From NCBI RefSeq assembly GCF_000686025.1, contig NZ_JMLQ01000004.1, positions 1 through 64,000 on the forward strand: a stretch of DNA of 64,000 bases. Reading direction: 5' to 3'. Each line of letters opens with the position of its first letter. The stretch's first letter is position 1. Both the position numbers and the translations under genes were made by a program. The notes beneath the pieces are model-generated. The model did no database searches. It worked only from the letters and a program-made list of their open reading frames with translations, and was not told the origin of the DNA. Shown here piece by piece: positions 49,673 to 57,462 of this stretch. Origin of the DNA: Rhodococcus sp. UNC23MFCrub1.1. GTDB lineage: Bacteria > Actinomycetota > Actinomycetes > Mycobacteriales > Mycobacteriaceae.

Positions 49673-51106
49673 TCACACGCGTGCACTACGCGAGCGGAAG
49701 CCGGCGACGAGGTCGACGGCGAGGAAGGCGAGCAGGGACAGACCCAGGAGCGGCACGAACCACCCCACGGCCACGGTGGCGACGACGAGTCCGACCGCAG
49801 CGACGGGCGGGATGCGCCAGAGGGCTCCCCGCTGCGGCGGCCGGCCCACCGGGGATGCGCCACTACGAACAGGTCTGCGCTGGAACCACATTCGATACCC
49901 GGCGACGATCATGGTCACCAGGACGGCCGCCAACGCCAGCAGGGCGAGTTGGCTGACGAGCCCGAACAGCACCCCCATGTGCAGGCTGATGCCCCAGGTG
50001 GTGAGTTTGGCGGCGAGGGGCCAGTCGGAGAAGCGCTGCACGTCGACGACTCTCTCGGATGCCCCGTCGACGGCGATCGAGTCGGTGGAGAACACCCACT
50101 GATCACGCAGTTGCACCACCCTGAATGCGGTGTCGCTCGAGGCGGGGATCGATGCTTCGACGGCGCCGGTGACGTCGTTCGCACGAGCGACGGCGAGGAC
50201 ACCGTCGATCTGCCGGACATCCACCGGCTCGGCTGTCGTCGCGGCATCGGACGTGCCGTGTCCGGTGTGGCCTGCGTGCTGGTCGTCGGAATGGCCGGCG
50301 TGACCGGTGAGATCGGTGTCGACGGCGGGGGTTGTCCAGCTCAACGCGGATCGTAGGTCGTCGATGTTGGATCCGGCGTGGTTCGACCACGTCAATCCGG
50401 TCGCGGACAGGAATACCAGCCCGACGACGATCCACGCTCCGCTCGCCCCGTGCAGGCCGAGCGTGCGCCGTCGACCGCGGGCGGTGCGGTCGACGGTGAA
50501 CAGGCGTGCATTGTCGGAGTTCCGACTGCGCTGGCGTCGGTAGCGCTCCACCCAGAGGAATACCCCGCCCAGCGCGACGACGCCGAGCCAGGACGCGGCG
50601 AGTTCGCTGTAAAGGCGGCCGGTGTCGCCGAGGTGCAGGGTGCGGTGCAGCTCGCTGAGCCAGGTGCGCAGCGGAAGCGAGCCGGATGAGCCGTAGACCG
50701 TCGAGCGCCCGACGGGGGCGGCGGTGGCGGGATCGATGAACACGGCCGCGCGCTCGGACTCGCCGAGGCTCGGATCGGTGAACATGACGCGGGTGGTGTT
50801 GCCCGGCTCGGTGGCAGGTCGAACGGCAGCGACGGTGAGATCGGGTCGCTCCTGCTGTGCTGCGACGATCTGGTCGGACACCGGTAGTGCAGGTCCGGTG
50901 CTGTCGGTGTGGAGCAGGTCGCGGTACACGACGCTCTCGAGTGTGGGTGCGATCGCGTAGAGGCCGCCGGTCACCGCGGCGACGAGGATGAACGGTGCGA
51001 TGAAGATGCCGGCGTAGAAGTGCAGGCGCAGGATCAGTGGTCGCCACGCTGACGTGGGCGGCGCTGGGGAAGCCGCGGTGGGCTCGGTCTTCTCGGGTGT
51101 GGACAT
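49673..51106 (-). CDS. PepSY-domain integral membrane protein
   Basis: A 477-residue protein of the PepSY-associated transmembrane family (PiuB-like). Helices fall near 24-50, 165-186, 224-246 and 385-475. A histidine-rich segment, G-H-A-G-H-S-D-D-Q-H-A-G-H-T-G-H-G (about 272-288), lies in an extracytoplasmic loop between PepSY modules. ATG at 51106. Related proteins are implicated in ferric or copper reduction/transport; the His cluster suggests metal binding. It is the second gene of a minus-strand pair. Confidence 0.88.
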   Translation of the reverse strand: MSTPEKTEPTAASPAPPTSAWRPLILRLHFYAGIFIAPFILVAAVTGGLYAIAPTLESVVYRDLLHTDSTGPALPVSDQIVAAQQERPDLTVAAVRPATEPGNTTRVMFTDPSLGESERAAVFIDPATAAPVGRSTVYGSSGSLPLRTWLSELHRTLHLGDTGRLYSELAASWLGVVALGGVFLWVERYRRQRSRNSDNARLFTVDRTARGRRRTLGLHGASGAWIVVGLVFLSATGLTWSNHAGSNIDDLRSALSWTTPAVDTDLTGHAGHSDDQHAGHTGHGTSDAATTAEPVDVRQIDGVLAVARANDVTGAVEASIPASSDTAFRVVQLRDQWVFSTDSIAVDGASERVVDVQRFSDWPLAAKLTTWGISLHMGVLFGLVSQLALLALAAVLVTMIVAGYRMWFQRRPVRSGASPVGRPPQRGALWRIPPVAAVGLVVATVAVGWFVPLLGLSLLAFLAVDLVAGFRSRSARV

Positions 51107-51231
51107 GGTTGTGCTCGATTCCGGTGGTGGCGCGCGCGAGAGCGCCGAGTCTCGACACACGAGATCGGCGGTCGGCGAGGCAGGATGCATCACCCGACGG
51201 CGTGCTGCGTCGGGCGGCTGTCGAGGAAGGG

Positions 51232-51753
51232 TTACCGGAGTCGGGCGGGTGGGCCGCGGGTGCCGCGCCCGGAGAGGTCGAGCAGACGCGCGGGTGCGTC
51301 GACACGGATGACGGGTCGGGCTGGGCGGACCGTGTCGGTGTCGACGGCCGCCACGGCACGGACGATCGGGAGGATGCGGCGCATCGCTCGTGCGGCGGCG
51401 ATGATGCCGCGTTCGGCGCCGTGGACGGCGACGGCGCCGATACCGACGGCGCCGAGGTGGGCTGCGGCCATGCGGGGGTCGAGGAGCGGACCGTGGTGAT
51501 GGCCGTCCACGACGGTCAGGGTGAGGTGTCCGAGCACCTGCGCTGCGACGAGGGCGACGACGAGGCGGCTCCTGCCGGCCGGCACTGTCGAGACCATCCA
51601 CCCGACGCCGGCGCAGACCGCGAGCAGCGCGACCGCGGCGGACTGAGAGGGCAGTGCCGCTCCACCGAGATCATGAGCGGCGGCGACGACGAGCACGGAC
51701 AGAGCGCCGACGACGACGCCGCGCAGAGGCGCACTGGTCGCCGGGGTGCTCAT
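51232..51753 (-). CDS. Small integral membrane protein with HHH loop (hypothetical)
   Basis: A 173-residue protein with about four hydrophobic segments and the loop V-D-G-H-H-H-G-P-L-L. ATG at 51753 is preferred; an in-frame GTG at 51762 is also possible. The family is unknown to me, but similar membrane proteins with histidine loops commonly accompany PepSY and copper-handling genes in actinobacteria. The PepSY gene lies 125 bases downstream on the same strand, after a CCCGACG/CGTCGGG hairpin (51193-51214). Confidence 0.75.
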   Translation of the reverse strand: MSTPATSAPLRGVVVGALSVLVVAAAHDLGGAALPSQSAAVALLAVCAGVGWMVSTVPAGRSRLVVALVAAQVLGHLTLTVVDGHHHGPLLDPRMAAAHLGAVGIGAVAVHGAERGIIAAARAMRRILPIVRAVAAVDTDTVRPARPVIRVDAPARLLDLSGRGTRGPPARLR

Positions 51754-51774
51754 CGCCGACACCCTACCCGGCTG

Positions 51775-51787
51775 CTACGCAACGTAG
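51775..51787. promoter_or_regulatory. Operator-like inverted repeat upstream of the HHH membrane gene
   Basis: CTACG-CAA-CGTAG is a perfect 5-bp inverted repeat that extends with one mismatch to 8 bp (CTGCTACG/CGTAGTAG). It lies 22 bases before the minus-strand start at 51753 and in the divergent gap with the MarR gene. It is a candidate regulator site. Confidence 0.4.
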
Positions 51788-51959
51788 TAGTTCTCGCGGT
51801 CGGATCGGCACTCCTGTTCTGCGTCTGCGGACCGCGGTGCTGCCGGCCGGACGCCAATTTCCACGCGCTCGCACTGCTCGCGGTGCAACCCCTGTCGCAC
51901 CGCTGATCCGCACCGTCGTCTCGGTACAGGCGACGAGTCACGGCCGATAGTGTGACCAC

Positions 51960-52379
51960 ATGGTCGACCGAGTTCCCCTGAGCCCCACGACGGCACTGCT
52001 GGCAATGGCCAAGGCGTGGGAATCCACGCTGAACGAGGCGCTCAAGGCCATGGGGTTGACTGCTCGCAAGTACGGGATGCTCGCTCACATCGGATCCGCG
52101 CCCGGCATCTCGTTCAGTGAACTCGCCCGTCGATCGTCCATCACGGTGCAAAGTGTGCACGTCACGGTCGCCGGTTTCATCTCGTCCGGATTGGTCGATG
52201 ATCACACGGCGCATTCGGGATCTGCAGCGCACCTCAGTATTTCGAGTGACGGCGAGAAGCTACTGGCTCGTGCCTCCGACGTGATGAGAACGGTGGACGA
52301 GAAATTCTCCGCGGCTGCGCCCGATCTGGCCGATGCGCTGCGCGTGCATGCGGAGCGATGGGCCGCCCGCGATCGGTAG
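51960..52379 (+). CDS. MarR family transcriptional regulator
   Basis: A 139-residue winged-helix protein: L-T-A-R-K-Y-G-M-L-A-H-I-G, F-S-E-L-A-R-R-S-S-I-T-V-Q-S-V-H-V-T-V-A-G as the HTH, then a wing H-T-A-H-S-G-S-A-A-H-L-S-I-S. ATG at 51960. The stop codon immediately precedes the 21-bp palindrome at 52380-52400, and the same element occurs twice before the sigC-like gene, so this regulator is the first candidate to bind it. Confidence 0.88.
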   Translation: MVDRVPLSPTTALLAMAKAWESTLNEALKAMGLTARKYGMLAHIGSAPGISFSELARRSSITVQSVHVTVAGFISSGLVDDHTAHSGSAAHLSISSDGEKLLARASDVMRTVDEKFSAAAPDLADALRVHAERWAARDR

Positions 52380-52400
52380 ACCTTCAGCTATATTGAAGGT
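52380..52400. promoter_or_regulatory. 21-bp inverted repeat before the DUF2269-like gene
   Basis: ACCTTCA (52380-52386) and TGAAGGT (52394-52400) are perfect complements separated by seven bases. The right arm also serves as ribosome-binding site for the GTG at 52401. Two similar 21-bp elements lie at 56572-56611. Confidence 0.55.
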
Positions 52401-52850
52401 GTGGAAGACCTCATGCTGTCCGCTCACGTCGTGGTGGGCATTGTGTTCGTGGGACCCGTGGCGGTGGTGACGAGCCTGTTCCCCCGGTACGCCCCGGTGT
52501 CGATCCCGTCCGTCCGCGAGTCCGGCGAGCGCAGTACCGACGTTGCTCGTGTGCTGCATCGCGTGACTCGCGTGTACGGCACGCTCGCGCTGGCCGTGCC
52601 CGTCACGGGTCTGACGCTGGCGCTCGTCCAGGGAAGAACGACCGATACGTGGGTGATTGCGGCGATGGCTCTCACTGCAGTAGCCGGTGGCTTGCTGGCC
52701 TTCCGGATCGCTCCGCTGCAGCGAGAGGCGCTGACCTCACCGGACACGGGTGCGCGTCTGCGCCGAATCGGGATGTCGACCGGTGTTTTCAACCTGGTGT
52801 GGGTCGTCGTCGTGGTGTTGATGGTCGTACGGCCCGGTGAGACCGCGTAA
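52401..52850 (+). CDS. DUF2269-like integral membrane protein
   Basis: A 149-residue protein with four hydrophobic segments (near 6-24, 52-72, 80-100 and 123-143). The pattern L-S-A-H-V-V-V-G-I-V-F-V-G-P and the final V-F-N-L-V-W-V resemble DUF2269. GTG at 52401 directly follows the palindrome; ATG at 52413 is an alternative. It is probably the direct target of the MarR gene upstream. Function unknown. Confidence 0.75.
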   Translation: MEDLMLSAHVVVGIVFVGPVAVVTSLFPRYAPVSIPSVRESGERSTDVARVLHRVTRVYGTLALAVPVTGLTLALVQGRTTDTWVIAAMALTAVAGGLLAFRIAPLQREALTSPDTGARLRRIGMSTGVFNLVWVVVVVLMVVRPGETA

Positions 52851-52858
52851 CTCCCGGG

Positions 52859-53062
52859 CTGCTGCGTGCGTTGTCGATACTCTCGGTGATCGAAACAGTC
52901 ACCGTCGTAGTACTTCTCGTCAATGTGGTGACGTTCGACGGCAGAGGGTTCTCGCTGCGTACACGAGTGCAGGCTCTGATTCCCGTCCTCAGCGGACCTT
53001 TGACGTACCGCAATGTTGCACGTGAGCGTCGGCGCCACAACGCTGCGCCGCGCGACACGTGA
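52859..53062 (+). pseudogene. Possible remnant of a DUF3817-type membrane gene
   Basis: From 52859 one frame reads L-L-R-A-L-S-I-L-S-V-I-E-T-V-T, then V-V-V-L-L-V-N-V-V-T, resembling the first helix of DUF3817-like proteins, and then loses similarity in an Arg-rich stretch to the stop at 53062. No proper start codon is present (a TTG at 52871 is the only candidate). I judge it a possible truncated gene. Confidence 0.35.
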
Positions 53063-53083
53063 GCGTTGCGGTAGAGCCGCGAT

Positions 53084-53230
53084 TCACCCGCGAGAGTTGT
53101 CTCCAGCGACCAGTCCTGCTCGTAGGTGGTCGTGGAGATAGTGGCCGGTGATGCTCGAGGGGTCGGCGGCGACGTCGTCGGGTGTGCCGGTGGCGACGAT
53201 GTGCCCGCCGGCCTTCTCGTCGCGTGTCAT
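53084..53230 (-). pseudogene. Duplicated C-terminal fragment of the UvrA-like gene
   Basis: The 48-codon frame contains G-H-I-V-A-T-G-T-P-D-D-V-A-A-D-P-S-S-I-T and G-H-Y-L-H-D-H-L-R-A-G, almost identical to the last 45 residues of the protein ending at 45148, which lies 8 kb away on the opposite strand. No ATPase motifs remain. It is a leftover of a second uvrA-like copy or of a rearrangement. Confidence 0.75.
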
Positions 53231-53482
53231 CGCTCCCCCTTCGTCGAGTGGTGCGGTGCCGTGCAGATGCCCGTGAGGCCGACACCGAAATGTCTGTATG
53301 TCGAAGCTTCGAACAGTGTCCCGCGGCTTCGCCGAGAAGTCGGTACTCCACCTCAAGAATTACGCTGAGCTTGTCTGCTGGCACGTATTCCGCGAAGTTC
53401 GCGTGGCCGTGAGAACCTCGGTGGATACCCTGAACGCGCCGGGGGGCACGGGGCACCTCGACGACATTCTCGGGGGCCGCAC
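53231..53482. other. Intergenic gap without clear gene
   Basis: No gene can be supported in these 252 bases. Short open frames on both strands show no family motif. The promoter of the beta-propeller gene presumably lies here; GGGGG at 53471 is close to its start. Confidence 0.4.
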
Positions 53483-54718
53483 ATGACCGTTCGCACCACA
53501 CTTTTCGCCATCGCCACCGCGGCACTCACGGCGATGGGCACCGTCGCGGTCGCGACGCCGGCCGCTGCTGCACCCGACCTGACCGACGTGCTGTTCGTGG
53601 CCAACAACTGGGACGGGACCGCGGACTACCTCACCCCCGACGGCAACCTGACCAGACTGGGTCGGTTGAACGTCGTGCCGGACAAGGAACAGCGCCTCGC
53701 GGAGGTCTACCGGAATCCAGTGCGTGCCGCGTTCTACTTCGGAATCCGGCAGCTGGTGGGCGAAGGGCACGACCAGTACGCCGACGACATGTACACATCG
53801 AAGGACGGCAGGAAGCTGATCGTCTCGCGGCCCAGCTTCGCCGATGTCGTCTCCCTCGACATCGCAACCGGTGCGATCGATTGGCGGTTCGCCGTCGACG
53901 GCCAGCGCGCCGATCACATGGCGATCTCGGACGACGGCACCCAGGTCGCTGTCTCGGCGTCGACGGCCAACACGGTGCACATCCTGGATACGGCGAACGG
54001 CCGCGAGATCGGCAGATTCCCCACCGGCACCTCCCCGCACGAGAACGTGTACACGAAAGACGGCCGCTACATCATCAACGCGAGCATCGGCCGCGTCGAG
54101 TCACCCCTCGACGCGCCCGCTCTCGGCGTGACCAAGTTCCCGCGCTGGATCGCCTTCTACGACAGGACCACCGGGGCCGTCACGCGCCAGATAGACATCG
54201 GGCGCAAACTGGCCGAGGCCGGGCACCCCGACATGAGTTCGTCCGTCCGCCCGATGACGCTCTCGCCGGACGAACGTTTCCTCTACCTGCAGGTCTCTTT
54301 CTTCCACGGGATCGTGGAGTACGACCTGCAGCAGGACCGGGTGACCCGGGTGGCCGATCTCCCCGTCACTCCTGCGGCGGCGGCACTTCCGCGCGAGTCG
54401 TACTTGCTCGACTCGGCCCATCACGGCATCGCGATGAACACCGCCGGCACCAAGATGTGCGTCGCGGGAACGATGTCGGACTACGCCACCGTGGTCTCGC
54501 GGGACACCCTGACGGCGGGGCCGCTGGTGACGTCCGGTGAGAAGCCCTACTGGTCCACGCGCAGTGCCGACGGTCAGTACTGCTTCGTGTCGTGGGCGGG
54601 AAGTGACAAGGTCTCGTCCATCTCGTTCGACACCGGTCTGGAAGTGGGCAGCGCCGTGGTCGGCGACCATCCGCAGCGGATGCGTACCGGCGTCGTCAGC
54701 AGCTCGATCATCGGCTGA
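53483..54718 (+). CDS. Secreted YncE-like beta-propeller protein
   Basis: A 411-residue exported protein. The signal peptide covers about 1-29 with cleavage after A-T-P-A-A-A-A. Repeats of the YVTN/YncE kind follow, for example D-V-V-S-L-D-I-A-T-G-A-I, T-V-H-I-L-D-T-A-N-G-R-E-I-G-R-F and V-S-S-I-S-F-D-T-G-L-E-V-G, consistent with a seven-bladed propeller. Such proteins bind ligands or partner proteins outside the cell; the ligand is unknown. It stands alone, with convergent neighbour 27 bases on. Confidence 0.85.
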   Translation: MTVRTTLFAIATAALTAMGTVAVATPAAAAPDLTDVLFVANNWDGTADYLTPDGNLTRLGRLNVVPDKEQRLAEVYRNPVRAAFYFGIRQLVGEGHDQYADDMYTSKDGRKLIVSRPSFADVVSLDIATGAIDWRFAVDGQRADHMAISDDGTQVAVSASTANTVHILDTANGREIGRFPTGTSPHENVYTKDGRYIINASIGRVESPLDAPALGVTKFPRWIAFYDRTTGAVTRQIDIGRKLAEAGHPDMSSSVRPMTLSPDERFLYLQVSFFHGIVEYDLQQDRVTRVADLPVTPAAAALPRESYLLDSAHHGIAMNTAGTKMCVAGTMSDYATVVSRDTLTAGPLVTSGEKPYWSTRSADGQYCFVSWAGSDKVSSISFDTGLEVGSAVVGDHPQRMRTGVVSSSIIG

Positions 54719-54745
54719 AGCTTCGCTGGACGCGCACGCAGTGCG

Positions 54746-55588
54746 TCAGACGTCCAGGTCCGTCAGCCATTGCTGCACGGTGCGCGGGGTGATGCCGAGC
54801 AGGTGCTGCGCGGACCTGTCCGGGGTGATGACCTCACCGGACATCGTGTGTCGGTGGTGGTAGGACTCCACGACGGGCCCGGCGGCTCCAGCGCCGAACA
54901 GGGGAGTGATGAGGTCTCCGTAGTGGTCGGGGGTGATGGCGCGGAAGGTCACGGGCCGGTCGAGGTAGGCGGCAAATCCTGCGGCGACGTCGGCACCGAC
55001 GAGGCCTGGCAGTGCACCGACCGACACGACGCCGGTGACGGTGTGGTCGGTGAGCAGACGAACGGCGACGTCCGCGATGTCGAGGTGTGAGCTCCAGGAC
55101 ACGGCGTAGTCGTCCCGGATCGGGTACATGAGGACGCCGTCGTCACGTACCGGACCGAGGGAAACGGGGAGCAGGAAGTTCTCGAGGAACACGCGGGGCT
55201 CGATCACGGCATGGGACACGCCGCTGTCGGCGAGCTCGCGGGCGAGGACCTCGGGAGCCGACGTCGGCGGGGTCGAGTCGTCGATGGTGGATCCACTGGT
55301 GGAGAACACGACTCGGGCAGGGCGCGCGCGCCGGACGGCCTCGGCGACAGCGTGGGCCGCGGCCATCTGGACATCGAGGGGACCGATGGGAATATGGACG
55401 AAGACGCCGTCTGCGCCGGTGTAGGCGTCGACGAGCGAGTCGACGGAGGTGTAGTCGACGGCCACCGCCGGGCCCTCGACGGACGAGGTGTCGCGGACAG
55501 CGGCGGTGCCGGAGTGGCCGGCCGCGGTGAGTGCGGCGAGGACGGGAGAACCCTGAGCGCCCGTGGCGCCGTGAACGATGTAGGTCAT
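54746..55588 (-). CDS. NmrA-like NAD(P)-binding protein
   Basis: A 280-residue Rossmann-fold protein of the atypical SDR/NmrA group. The dinucleotide site is V-H-G-A-T-G-A-Q-G-S-P-V at residues 4-15. No Ser-Tyr-Lys catalytic set is obvious, so it may be a redox sensor or quinone-type reductase. It diverges from the HxlR regulator; a GTTAC/GTAAC inverted repeat lies in the 63-base gap. Regulator plus NmrA-like target is a common pairing. Confidence 0.9.
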   Translation of the reverse strand: MTYIVHGATGAQGSPVLAALTAAGHSGTAAVRDTSSVEGPAVAVDYTSVDSLVDAYTGADGVFVHIPIGPLDVQMAAAHAVAEAVRRARPARVVFSTSGSTIDDSTPPTSAPEVLARELADSGVSHAVIEPRVFLENFLLPVSLGPVRDDGVLMYPIRDDYAVSWSSHLDIADVAVRLLTDHTVTGVVSVGALPGLVGADVAAGFAAYLDRPVTFRAITPDHYGDLITPLFGAGAAGPVVESYHHRHTMSGEVITPDRSAQHLLGITPRTVQQWLTDLDV

Positions 55589-55615
55589 GTCCCCATTAGT
55601 GCATGCGATGCAGTG

Positions 55616-55641
55616 GTTACATCAAGTGCACTGGCTGTAAC
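55616..55641. promoter_or_regulatory. Inverted repeat between NmrA-like and HxlR genes
   Basis: GTTAC (55616-55620) and GTAAC (55637-55641), separated by 16 bases, lie between the divergent genes. The spacing of one and a half to two helical turns between half-sites is reasonable for an HxlR dimer acting on both promoters. Confidence 0.45.
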
Positions 55642-55651
55642 GTGGGGATAC

Positions 55652-56002
55652 ATGAGGCCGATCGCGTTCGAGGACTGCTCCGTCGAGACCTGCGGAGTGA
55701 CGCGGTTCCTGAGTCTGCTGGACGGCCCGTGGGCCACGTTGATCGTGCGCGAACTGTTGGGTGGTCCCCACCGGTTCGGCGAACTGCTCACTGCACTCGA
55801 CGGAATCAGTGCCCACACGTTGACCAATCGTCTGCGCAAGTTCGAGACCCACGGGTTGCTCGTACGGACGGTGTACCCGGAGATTCCGCCGCGGGTGGTC
55901 TACGAGCTCACGCCGCTGGGGCAGGGGCTCCGGCCGGTGTTGGACGCCATGAACGAGTGGGCCATGACCGTGCCGATCGCCGGTGTTGGCGAACGCGCCT
56001 AA
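55652..56002 (+). CDS. HxlR family transcriptional regulator
   Basis: A 116-residue winged-helix regulator. The HxlR signature is clear: a Cys near the N-terminus (C-S-V-E-T-C), G-P-W-A-T-L-I-V-R-E-L, G-P-H-R-F-G-E-L-L and I-S-A-H-T-L-T-N-R-L-R. Cysteines 9 and 14 could give redox sensing as known for quinone-responsive members. ATG at 55652. The TAA stop overlaps the convergent sigma gene by 4 bases. Confidence 0.93.
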   Translation: MRPIAFEDCSVETCGVTRFLSLLDGPWATLIVRELLGGPHRFGELLTALDGISAHTLTNRLRKFETHGLLVRTVYPEIPPRVVYELTPLGQGLRPVLDAMNEWAMTVPIAGVGERA

Positions 56003-56571
56003 CCCGTGTCGGAGCCGACTTCGCCGACCCCGGCGATCAACTGTTCACGCGCACGCGCGACCCGTGAGCGGACTGTGCCGATGGGGCACCCGCACACATC
56101 AGCCGCCTCCTGGTAGGACAGCCCGAGCACCTGCGTCAGGATCAGTGCCTCGCGTCGGTCCGCGGGCAGATCGGCCAGCATCATGCGAACTTCCACCAGG
56201 TCCTCCGCGACGTTCGATCCCGTGGAGGCACTCTGCGCGGAATCCGCCACGGCCACCCAGTCGTCGCTTCCGACGAGCCGCGGGCGAGCCATCGCCGACC
56301 TGACCTGATCGACCACCACGCGTCGTGCGATGGACAGGAGCCAGGTGCGCGCGGAGGACTGCGCCGCGAACCGCGGGAGGGATGTCATCGCGCGGAGGTA
56401 CGTCTCCTGCGTGAGATCGTCCGCGGCGGACGGGGAGCTCAGATGGGCGACGAATCGCCACACGTCACGCTGTGTCTCTCGAACGAAGGACTCGAGTGCG
56501 CGGTGATCACCTCGGCCGGCGGCGAGCGCCAACTCGGTGGTGTGCGCGTCGTGCTCGGCTCGGGAACTCAC
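55999..56571 (-). CDS. sigC: ECF sigma factor, SigC-like
   Basis: A 190-residue extracytoplasmic-function sigma factor. Region 2 (about 25-95: D-V-W-R-F-V-A-H-L, D-D-L-T-Q-E-T-Y-L-R-A, A-R-T-W-L-L-S-I-A-R) and region 4 (about 130-180: L-P-A-D-R-R-E-A-L-I-L-T-Q, G-L-S-Y-Q-E-A-A-D-V-C-G-C-P-I-G-T-V-R-S-R) closely resemble M. tuberculosis SigC, which controls copper acquisition. GTG at 56571 follows GAAGG. Here the gene is divergent from a zinc-finger membrane protein and copA, and two 21-bp repeats lie before it. Orthology to SigC is my inference. Confidence 0.9.
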   Translation of the reverse strand: MSSRAEHDAHTTELALAAGRGDHRALESFVRETQRDVWRFVAHLSSPSAADDLTQETYLRAMTSLPRFAAQSSARTWLLSIARRVVVDQVRSAMARPRLVGSDDWVAVADSAQSASTGSNVAEDLVEVRMMLADLPADRREALILTQVLGLSYQEAADVCGCPIGTVRSRVARAREQLIAGVGEVGSDTG

Positions 56572-56611
56572 ACCTTCAGTATAGTTGATGACCTTCAGTG
56601 TTATTGAAAAG
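56572..56611. promoter_or_regulatory. Two tandem 21-bp operator-like repeats before the sigma gene
   Basis: Copy one, 56572-56592, is ACCTTCA, seven bases, TGATGAC. Copy two, 56591-56611, is ACCTTCA, seven bases, TGAAAAG. Both share spacing and left arm with the perfect palindrome at 52380-52400. On the sigma strand the repeat unit ACTGAAGGT occurs twice, 19 bases apart; the nearer copy includes the ribosome-binding site. Confidence 0.55.
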
Positions 56612-56618
56612 GCCCGTC

Positions 56619-56645
56619 GGGAACTTTTCCGCAGTCCCGGGCGAC
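56619..56645 (+). promoter_or_regulatory. Candidate ECF promoter of the anti-sigma/copA unit
   Basis: GGGAAC (56619-56624), 17 bases, then CGAC (56642-56645). The same arrangement, including the extended CGGGAACTTT, occurs at 59769-59795. The predicted start is only a few bases before the GTG at 56655, so translation may be leaderless. Confidence 0.6.
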
Positions 56646-56654
56646 CATTGACTC

Positions 56655-57413
56655 GTGGACTGCACACTCGCGCGAGAAGCGTTGTCGGCGCGCATCGACG
56701 GCGAACGGGAGCCCGTACCGTCCGCCCGGACCGACGAGCACCTGGAGTCCTGCGCCCGGTGCCAGAACTGGTACGCCTCCGCGACCGAGCTGACGCGCAG
56801 TCTCCGTGTCGGGTCCGCCCCACGCACCCCGGATCTGACACCGCAGATACTCGACGCCGTCGGCCTCCGTGCGCCGCGCGGTCGTCCCCGTCGCGTGGCG
56901 CGGTGGGTGTGCCGAGACCATCCGTGGAGAGCCGCCCTCGTTCTCGTGGCCATGGCGCAGATCTCGCTCGGCGTCGTACAACTCCTCGGAGTGGGACACA
57001 CCCCTGCGGCCGACCCCATGGCGATGGGTCACGAGTCGATGGCCGGACACCTGTTCAACGAGAGCACCGCGTGGAACATCGCTGTCGGGATCGGATTCCT
57101 CGTCGCCGCGTGGCGACCGGCAGCGTCGGCAGGCTTGATGCCGGTCCTGGTCGCCTTCACCGGGCTGCTGGCGGTCTTCGTGATCACCGACTCGATATCC
57201 GGCCAAGTGACCGTCCAGCGCGTCGCGTCCCACGCCATCATCGCCGTCGGTGTCGCGGTCACCGCGATGGTCCGGCGCAGCGCGAACGGGTCGACATCAC
57301 CATCACCGCAACGCTTGTCGCACAGCGACGACGAGGGCGTCATCGTTCCGGACGGCGCGCGCCAGGGGCGCCGACGCGGCCACCTGCGAGACGCCGACGA
57401 CTCCGCCGCGTGA
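56655..57413 (+). CDS. Zinc-finger anti-sigma-like membrane protein with Met/His loop
   Basis: A 252-residue protein. The N-terminus has an anti-sigma zinc-finger pattern, H29-x3-C33-x2-C36 with an additional C3. About four membrane helices follow (91-112, 137-155, 158-178, 190-206). Between the first two, residues 113-136 carry H115, M122, M124, H126, M129 and H132, a copper-binding type of loop predicted to face outside. The C-terminus is charged. It lies opposite the sigma gene and before copA, so a role as copper-sensing anti-sigma factor is proposed; this is inference. Confidence 0.8.
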   Translation: MDCTLAREALSARIDGEREPVPSARTDEHLESCARCQNWYASATELTRSLRVGSAPRTPDLTPQILDAVGLRAPRGRPRRVARWVCRDHPWRAALVLVAMAQISLGVVQLLGVGHTPAADPMAMGHESMAGHLFNESTAWNIAVGIGFLVAAWRPAASAGLMPVLVAFTGLLAVFVITDSISGQVTVQRVASHAIIAVGVAVTAMVRRSANGSTSPSPQRLSHSDDEGVIVPDGARQGRRRGHLRDADDSAA

Positions 57414-57462
57414 CATCCCCACTCCACCGAAACCGCAGTGTCGAACGAAAGAGCTGATCACC

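Noticed and set aside
49515-50102. A 195-codon plus-strand frame after the histidine kinase
   Set aside because: Overlaps the PepSY gene antisense and has no family resemblance.
53298-53486. A 62-codon plus-strand frame before the beta-propeller gene
   Set aside because: Not tied to a start signal and lacks any recognised motif.
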